This document shows positions 58,814 through 64,000 of a stretch of DNA of 64,000 nucleotides, in pieces (position 1 is the stretch's first letter; each line of letters starts with the position of its first letter). The translations under genes were made by a program, and so were the position numbers. Source of the DNA: Phycisphaerae bacterium (GTDB lineage Bacteria > Planctomycetota > Phycisphaerae > Sedimentisphaerales > UBA12454); the NCBI GenBank assembly GCA_041652575.1, contig JBAZHC010000001.1, positions 62,001-126,000 on the forward strand, given 5' to 3'. The notes beneath the pieces were generated by a model. The model was not told where the DNA came from. It made no database searches and was given only the letters and a program-made list of their open reading frames with translations.

Positions 58814-59818
58814 ATGGACAAAATCAGAACAGCCGTAGTCGGCGCAGGCAAAATGGGGCAAATTCACGCCAAGGTTCTCAGTAAACTGCCGCAAAGCAGT
58901 CTTGTCGCGATAGTCGATGTTCAGCAGGACAAGGCAAGGAAACTGGCCAAAGAATTTAAATGCGAATTTTTTACCGACCCCAAAGAAATCATCGGCAAAG
59001 TCGATGCTGTAACAATTTCCGCTCCGACCCAGAGCCATCTTGCTCTGGCCGAACTTTTCATAAGCAATCATATACCGGTACTCATCGAAAAACCTCTTGC
59101 CGCAAGCGCAGAGCAGGGCGAAAAAATCGTTTCACTTTCTAAAGAATACGATACTGTCGTCGCTGTAGGCCATTCGGAAAGATGTAATCCGGTCGTGCAG
59201 GCGATGAAAAGGCTGAAAATCGAGCCGAAGTTTATCGAAGCGACAAGAATCAGCCCGTATTCTTTCCGCTCGACGGATATCGGCGTTGTTCTCGATGTGA
59301 TGATTCACGATATCGATATAATTCTCGCCCTTGCCCAAAGCCCCGTAAAAAAAGTCGATGCCTTCGGCGTAAATGTGATTGGAGATGCAGAGGATATTTG
59401 CAACTCGAGGATATTTTTCGAAAACGGCTGTGTCGCCAACGTTACCGCGTCGAGATTGGCACTGAAAACCGTAAGAAAAATTCGTGTCTTCAGCAGGCAG
59501 GCGTATTTAAGTCTCGATTTTTTCAAAAAAGAAGGCATCGTGATTAAAACGGACCCGAACGTTGACGCTGTAAAATGGGTCAAGGAAAAACAGGCTCTCG
59601 GCAATTTCGATTTCACAGGCGTAAACTGGCCCGACCTGCTGCATATAGAAAATCTCAGTATAGATGATAAGGAGCCGCTTCGTCTCGAGCAGGAATCGTT
59701 TTTAAATGCCGTTGCCGATAAAAACAATCGTCCCGAAGTAACCGCTGAAGAAGGCTTGGCCGCCCTCAAATGTGCCGAGGCAATTCTAAAATCCGTCAAA
59801 GAGCACAAATGGGACTGA
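58814..59818 (+). CDS. Gfo/Idh/MocA family oxidoreductase next to lpxA (GnnA candidate)
   Basis: 334 residues. The NAD-binding AVVGAGKMGQIHAKVL starts the Rossmann domain; the EKPLA motif and DVMIHDIDI (catalytic HxxD-like) are conserved. It begins 6 bp after lpxA, in the same direction. In Leptospira and Acidithiobacillus an oxidoreductase of this family beside lpxA (GnnA) makes the 3-keto precursor of UDP-GlcNAc3N, giving amide-linked lipid A. The partner aminotransferase GnnB is not in the window, so this is only a context-based candidate. Confidence 0.75.
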   Translation: MDKIRTAVVGAGKMGQIHAKVLSKLPQSSLVAIVDVQQDKARKLAKEFKCEFFTDPKEIIGKVDAVTISAPTQSHLALAELFISNHIPVLIEKPLAASAEQGEKIVSLSKEYDTVVAVGHSERCNPVVQAMKRLKIEPKFIEATRISPYSFRSTDIGVVLDVMIHDIDIILALAQSPVKKVDAFGVNVIGDAEDICNSRIFFENGCVANVTASRLALKTVRKIRVFSRQAYLSLDFFKKEGIVIKTDPNVDAVKWVKEKQALGNFDFTGVNWPDLLHIENLSIDDKEPLRLEQESFLNAVADKNNRPEVTAEEGLAALKCAEAILKSVKEHKWD

Positions 59819-59823
59819 TAATT

Positions 59824-60861
59824 TTATAGTTTGAAATTCCTCGCTGTTTCCATAAATACCTGCATATTTTTCAACGGCGTTCCCGGCGGCAAATCGCAGC
59901 CTGTACTCAAAATAAAATTGGGATATTTCGCTGTTTTTTCCAATAAATCTTTTGTTGTCTCGGCGACCAGTTCCGGCGAGCCGTCTTTCATTATTTTTGT
60001 CGGATTGACATTTCCAATTACCACAACTTTTTGAGGTACTTTTTCAAGCATTTTTACAATGTTAACTCCTGTCTCCGGGGAATCTACACTCAATGCCCCA
60101 ACGCCGCTTTTTACCATCCCGTCTATCAGGTGCATTGTATTGCCGCATATATGATAAATCGTATCTACGCCGGCGTATCTATAGATTTGCAGGATGTGAT
60201 TTACATATTGACCGCTGAATCGCTCGAATTGCTGCGGCCCCAAAATTACTCCCGTCGGTTCAAGAATGCATATCATATCCGCCCCTGCGTTTACAAGGGA
60301 ACGCGCGTATTCGATAATTATCGATGTGCTGAATTTGCATAGTTCATCGAGTTTTTCAGGATCGAGTATCGAATCCATCGCGACCTGCTGAGCGCCCTCG
60401 AGCAAACCGGCCAGCGTAACCGGACCAATAACATAAGCGCCGACAAGAACATTATCAGGCAGACCGAGCTTCATCATTTCGATGGTTTTTATATACGACT
60501 GAATTCTCGCATCGTGCAGAATATTTATCCGCCGTAAATAATCGAGGTCGTCAACATTGTTAATCGGATGATGTTCGACTGTGCTCGATTCGTGAGTCGG
60601 GAAACGTACAGGCAGCCCGAGCGCGTTCGCCTCGACAGAAAGGTCCATCATCATAAAGGCCGCATCCGGTTTTAGCTGGCTGACCAATGCCTCGATGCAG
60701 TTGTAATGCATACCGTAATTTTGCTGGGCGACTTTAATCGACATATTCAAAAGGTCGCAGCCCGGAAAACCGACCAGCGGCGCGGCAAGTCTTTTTTTCT
60801 CTGTATAAGCTTCAGCGGCAATCGCAGCGAGAGTTTTTCTTTTTATAAGCGAACTTATCAT
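59824..60861 (-). CDS. Uroporphyrinogen decarboxylase family protein (MtaA/MtbA type)
   Basis: 345 residues. The HxC...C zinc site (HICGNT and later STGCDLPPGTP) is that of corrinoid-linked methyltransferases of the MtaA group, not of heme UroD. GNVNPTKIM is also typical. It may move a methyl group between a corrinoid protein and a thiol, but no corrinoid protein or activator is adjacent. Start ATG follows AAGGAA. Confidence 0.82.
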   Translation of the reverse strand: MISSLIKRKTLAAIAAEAYTEKKRLAAPLVGFPGCDLLNMSIKVAQQNYGMHYNCIEALVSQLKPDAAFMMMDLSVEANALGLPVRFPTHESSTVEHHPINNVDDLDYLRRINILHDARIQSYIKTIEMMKLGLPDNVLVGAYVIGPVTLAGLLEGAQQVAMDSILDPEKLDELCKFSTSIIIEYARSLVNAGADMICILEPTGVILGPQQFERFSGQYVNHILQIYRYAGVDTIYHICGNTMHLIDGMVKSGVGALSVDSPETGVNIVKMLEKVPQKVVVIGNVNPTKIMKDGSPELVAETTKDLLEKTAKYPNFILSTGCDLPPGTPLKNMQVFMETARNFKL

Positions 60862-61007
60862 ATTCTAATTCCTTAGGTAAAATCCGTTTAGAAATGCTTT
60901 ACGTTATGTCTTAATTATATGAAATACGGAATCGGATAGCTCAATCTATCGGTTTGATTTTTTGTACTATCCTGCTGTTTTCGCCTTTTTTTAACGAATA
61001 AACGAGT
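60862..61007. other. Short spacer between the UroD-family and endonuclease V genes
   Basis: 146 bp without a gene; it must hold the leftward promoter of the UroD-family gene. Nothing else is recognised. Confidence 0.4.
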
Positions 61008-61682
61008 TTAAAAGCGTATTTTCAGCCTTGTTACGGTTTGATGTGCGACCCTGCTCGGCTCAGGCAAACGATACTTCCCGCAGCAATCAAGCACAATTCT
61101 TACAGCATCTTCGAGTCTGCATTTGAAACCCACGGAAACGAAAACCGGTTTTACATTATTGCGGGTTCTGACGACCGAGCCGATGATTTCATTTTTATCT
61201 TTGAGAGGACTTGTCGAACCTTTTGCCTCGGCGGGATTTTCAAACTCGCCGATTAGTCTGCTTTTTGCGCAGCCTATTGTCGGAATGTCGAGAAAGAGGC
61301 CCAGATGGCTCGCAAGCCCTAATCTTCGCGGATGAGCTATTCCCTGACCGTCAACGATTATGCAGTCCGGAACGATTTTAAGTTTTTCAGCCGCCGCAAG
61401 ACAAACCGGCGCTTCGCGAAACGATAACAGCCCGGGAATATATGGAAATGTTACCGGCAGTATCGAGTATGCCGCTTCGATAATCTCGAAAGTTCCGGCC
61501 GATAAAACAATTATGCAGGCGGCGATATTTTTTTTATCTTTTGTAAAACCGCAATCTACGCCGGCGATGGTTTTTATTTTTTTGTTGAATTTGCATGGGA
61601 CGATTTGCCCGGCAAGGCTTTTTTGAAGCTCAATCGCCTTTTTGACGCTTATGTCCCAATTGTGTAAGTTCTTTATCTTCAT
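61008..61682 (-). CDS. nfi: Endonuclease V (deoxyinosine 3' endonuclease)
   Basis: 224 residues from ATG 61682 (MKIKNLHNWDISVKKAIELQ); an upstream in-frame start at 61793 would run into uvrA's leader. GVDCGF gives the first catalytic Asp; YIPGLLSFREAP the DNA-wedge motif and Glu; IIVDGQGIAHPRRLGLASHLG the second Asp and the His. It nicks DNA next to hypoxanthine. Confidence 0.93.
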   Translation of the reverse strand: MKIKNLHNWDISVKKAIELQKSLAGQIVPCKFNKKIKTIAGVDCGFTKDKKNIAACIIVLSAGTFEIIEAAYSILPVTFPYIPGLLSFREAPVCLAAAEKLKIVPDCIIVDGQGIAHPRRLGLASHLGLFLDIPTIGCAKSRLIGEFENPAEAKGSTSPLKDKNEIIGSVVRTRNNVKPVFVSVGFKCRLEDAVRIVLDCCGKYRLPEPSRVAHQTVTRLKIRF

Positions 61683-61710
61683 TAGTTTATGGTTTCGCCC
61701 GGATAAATGT

Positions 61711-61740
61711 ATTTTACTTATTGAATGGTTTTGGTACAAT
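61711..61740. promoter_or_regulatory. Superimposed divergent promoters for uvrA and endonuclease V
   Basis: Rightward: TTTACT (61713-61718), 16 bp, TACAAT (61735-61740), toward uvrA. Leftward: TTGTAC (61739-61734), 17 bp, TAAAAT (61716-61711), toward the endonuclease V gene. Each -35 lies on the other's -10, so RNA polymerase can occupy only one at a time. Confidence 0.6.
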
Positions 61741-61804
61741 AGCCAAATTGGTTTATTGCCTTTTTTCTCAAGGCGGATACCAACAGTAAGCAAAAGGGAA
61801 AATA

Positions 61805-64000
61805 ATGCAGAAATCTATAAAAGTTGTCGGGGCTTGCCAGCACAATCTTAAGAATATAAGTGTCGAGGTTCCTCGCGATAAATTTGTCGTTATTACCGGC
61901 ATCAGCGGCTCCGGAAAAAGTTCGCTTGCGTTCGATACGATATACGCCGAAGGTCAGCGAAAATATGTCGAGTCTTTAAGCGCCTACGCCCGTCAGTTTC
62001 TCGAACAGATGCAAAAACCTGATGTTGAGTACATCGAAGGTCTCCCCCCGACAATCGCGATTGAGCAGAGAAGCGCCGCCAGCAATCCCCGTTCGACCGT
62101 TGCCACGACAACCGAGATTTACGATTACTGCAGGGTTCTCTTCGCAAGGGCAGGCACGCCGCACTGCTGGATTTGCGGAAAAGAAATCGCCAGCCAGCAT
62201 TCGACGCAAATTGTTGACAGCATAATGTCGCTGCCGCAGGAAACTAAGGTGCAGATTTGCGCTCCGCTTATCCGCGGCCAGAAAGGCGAGCACAAGGAAA
62301 TCTTCATAGGGATTCAAAGCGAAGGTTTCGTGCGTGTCCGCGTTGACGGAATTATTTACGACGTAAAGAGTGTTCCAAGGCTGGACAAAAACAAAAAGCA
62401 CGATATTGCCGCTGTTATCGACAGGCTTATTATAAAAGATACGGTACGAATTCGTCTTGCGGATTCTGTTGAAGCTGCGCTGAAGATTGGCGAAGGCCTG
62501 ATATTTGTAATGGTTCAGGAGCCCAGCGACGGCAAACAAAACGGGGGCTCCGGAGGGTGGCGCGACCTTGTATTCAGCGAAAAATTCGCCTGCAACGAGC
62601 ATCCTGAAGCATCTCTCGAGGAACTTTCGCCGAGACTTTTCAGTTTTAACAGTCCTTACGGCGCCTGCGGAAGCTGCGATGGCCTTGGAACGATACTCGA
62701 ATTTGACGAAGACCTGATTGTGCCGGACAGAAATCTTTCCCTTGAAAACGGGGCAATCGACGCCTGGCGCAAGGGCGGCAAGAGAATGAATATTTTCTAC
62801 AGCAGATTGATAATGAAATTCTGCAGAGATTTCGAAATAAGCAAACAGACGCCTTTTTTAAAGATACCTACTGACATAAAAAAAATTCTTATGCACGGTA
62901 CTACGGAAGAAGACGAAAAAAAATTCGGGACATATTTTGAAGGAGTTATGCCGAATCTTGACAAGAGATGGAAAAATACTTCCAGCGAGTATGTCAAGGC
63001 CCGGCTCCACAGCTATCTTTCCGAGCAGCCGTGCAGAACCTGCAACGGCGCAAGACTCCGCAAAGAGGCCGTCGCTGTCACCATAGGCGATAAAAACATA
63101 AACGAAATTGCCCGGATGAGCGTTGAAGAATCGCAGAAATTTTTTAGCGAGCTTAAATACGAAGGCGAAAAAGCCCTTATCGCCGTCCAGCCGCTAAAGG
63201 AAATAAAAGCAAGATTGAAATTTCTTGTCGACGTTGGCCTGGGTTATATTACTCTTGACCGCAGAAGCGGAACATTAAGCGGCGGAGAGGCCCAGCGTAT
63301 AAGACTTGCCACGCAGGTCGGCAGCGGACTTGTCGGCTGCTGTTATGTCCTCGACGAACCGACCATCGGCCTGCACAGACGCGATAACGACAGGCTGCTC
63401 GGCATATTAAGAAAACTGACTGACATAGGAAATACAGTTCTTGTTGTCGAACACGATGAAGATGTTATCAAAAGCGCCGATTATGTAATTGATATCGGTC
63501 CGGCTGCCGGCGACCACGGCGGAGAACTTATCGCGCAGGGGTCTGTAAAGGATATATGTGCGGCTCCGCGTTCCATGACAGGCGATTATCTTTCCGGCAG
63601 AAAAAAAATCGAACTGCCCGCAAGAAGACGAAAAGTCAGGATGAATCACTGCATTGAAATCAAAGGTGCCTGCGAAAATAATCTGAAAAATATCGACGTT
63701 AAATTTCCCCTCGGCGTTTTTACCTGTGTTACAGGCGTTTCAGGCTCGGGCAAAAGTACGCTCGTTACTGAAATTCTCCTGAAAGGACTTTGGAGAAAAT
63801 TATATTACTCCGGCGCCAAACCCGGCAAACACAAAAACATCCTTGGCACAAGTCAGATTGACAAGGTTATAGAAATCGACCAGTCGCCGATTGGCAAAAC
63901 CCCTCGAAGCAATCCCGTTACCTACACTGGCGTATTCGACCTTATAAGGCAGTTATTTGCCAAGACCCGTGAAGCTCGAATCAGAGGCTATAGCGCCGGC
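61805..64000 (+). CDS. uvrA: UvrA, excinuclease ABC subunit A (first 732 codons; runs off the window)
   Basis: ATG 61805 after AAAGGGA. Walker A 1 is GISGSGKSSLAFDTI; ALAEGQRKYVESLSAYARQFL-type sequence follows. YGACGSCDGLG and a CxxH pair upstream form the first zinc site; CRTCNGARL is the second. GTLSGGEAQRIRLATQVGS is the first ABC signature and VLDEPTIGLH its Walker B. The second half starts with GVSGSGKSTLVTEIL. It scans DNA for bulky lesions with UvrB. The 3' end lies outside the window. Confidence 0.97.
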   Translation, partial: MQKSIKVVGACQHNLKNISVEVPRDKFVVITGISGSGKSSLAFDTIYAEGQRKYVESLSAYARQFLEQMQKPDVEYIEGLPPTIAIEQRSAASNPRSTVATTTEIYDYCRVLFARAGTPHCWICGKEIASQHSTQIVDSIMSLPQETKVQICAPLIRGQKGEHKEIFIGIQSEGFVRVRVDGIIYDVKSVPRLDKNKKHDIAAVIDRLIIKDTVRIRLADSVEAALKIGEGLIFVMVQEPSDGKQNGGSGGWRDLVFSEKFACNEHPEASLEELSPRLFSFNSPYGACGSCDGLGTILEFDEDLIVPDRNLSLENGAIDAWRKGGKRMNIFYSRLIMKFCRDFEISKQTPFLKIPTDIKKILMHGTTEEDEKKFGTYFEGVMPNLDKRWKNTSSEYVKARLHSYLSEQPCRTCNGARLRKEAVAVTIGDKNINEIARMSVEESQKFFSELKYEGEKALIAVQPLKEIKARLKFLVDVGLGYITLDRRSGTLSGGEAQRIRLATQVGSGLVGCCYVLDEPTIGLHRRDNDRLLGILRKLTDIGNTVLVVEHDEDVIKSADYVIDIGPAAGDHGGELIAQGSVKDICAAPRSMTGDYLSGRKKIELPARRRKVRMNHCIEIKGACENNLKNIDVKFPLGVFTCVTGVSGSGKSTLVTEILLKGLWRKLYYSGAKPGKHKNILGTSQIDKVIEIDQSPIGKTPRSNPVTYTGVFDLIRQLFAKTREARIRGYSAG

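Noticed and set aside
61683..61793. 37-residue N-terminal extension of endonuclease V
   Set aside because: It would cross both promoters and the uvrA leader; the family begins near MKIKNLHNW.

Overview
The window looks like a chromosomal stretch of a Gram-negative planctomycete, most likely class Phycisphaerae (Sedimentisphaerales-like). This is an inference from gene content, not from a marker phylogeny. Supporting signs are: lipid A and outer-membrane genes (lpxD, lpxA, bamA, skp); an LpxC-FabZ fusion; a PEP-CTERM protein relic with C-type-lectin-like features; an mcsA-mcsB protein-arginine kinase pair; and a long pseudopilin operon with two MshEN-type GspE/PilB ATPases plus PilT.

Layout. 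1-3.4 kb: end of a membrane protein, tRNA-Lys, a PilZ protein, rplU, an MNT/HEPN toxin-antitoxin pair whose toxin gene has an in-frame stop, and a PEP-CTERM gene destroyed by a deletion. 3.9-10.3 kb: a U32 peptidase-like protein, a siroheme-synthase N domain, a fumarase beta domain, a YchF-like GTPase, a sorbitol-type dehydrogenase and a NucS-like nuclease fusion. 10.7-27 kb: cinA, then the type II secretion / type IV pilus-like cluster (gspE, pilT, gspE, gspF, three gspG-like genes, and H-, I-, J- and K-like genes). 27.2-34.8 kb, minus strand: cold-shock protein, mcsBA, a PTPS-family enzyme, coaD, rhaB, a repetitive lipoprotein, a GGQ-domain protein and a UPF0210 protein. 35-45.2 kb: an ABC exporter with a PDZ-like insert, a double glycosyltransferase and a seven-gene rml/glycosyltransferase/methyltransferase operon. 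45.3-59.8 kb, plus strand: a probable structured RNA, tRNA-Gln, then glmU-prs-rplY-pth-rpsF-ssb-rpsR-rplI-dnaB-bamA-skp-lpxD-lpxC/fabZ-lpxA and a Gfo/Idh/MocA oxidoreductase. 59.8-64 kb: a UroD-family protein, endonuclease V, and uvrA running off the window.

The most unusual feature is the pseudopilin operon. From the second gspE to the cold-shock gene, every gene junction holds an imperfect inverted repeat. The arms of several are short tandem repeats: an octamer of the form NCACNAAG facing CTTNGTGN, a CTCTGTG nonamer, or GGGTAT/GGTAAC hexamers. Several of these elements supply start codons, stop codons or leader-peptide codons of the adjacent genes. The compact rml, ribosomal and lpx operons in the same window lack them.

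Other points worth checking are a promoter-led RNA with a possible pseudoknot and two competing pairing partners at about 45.4 kb, several promoters placed so that the mRNA would be leaderless or nearly so, and a NucS-like nuclease fused in frame to a domain that begins with its own strong ribosome binding site.
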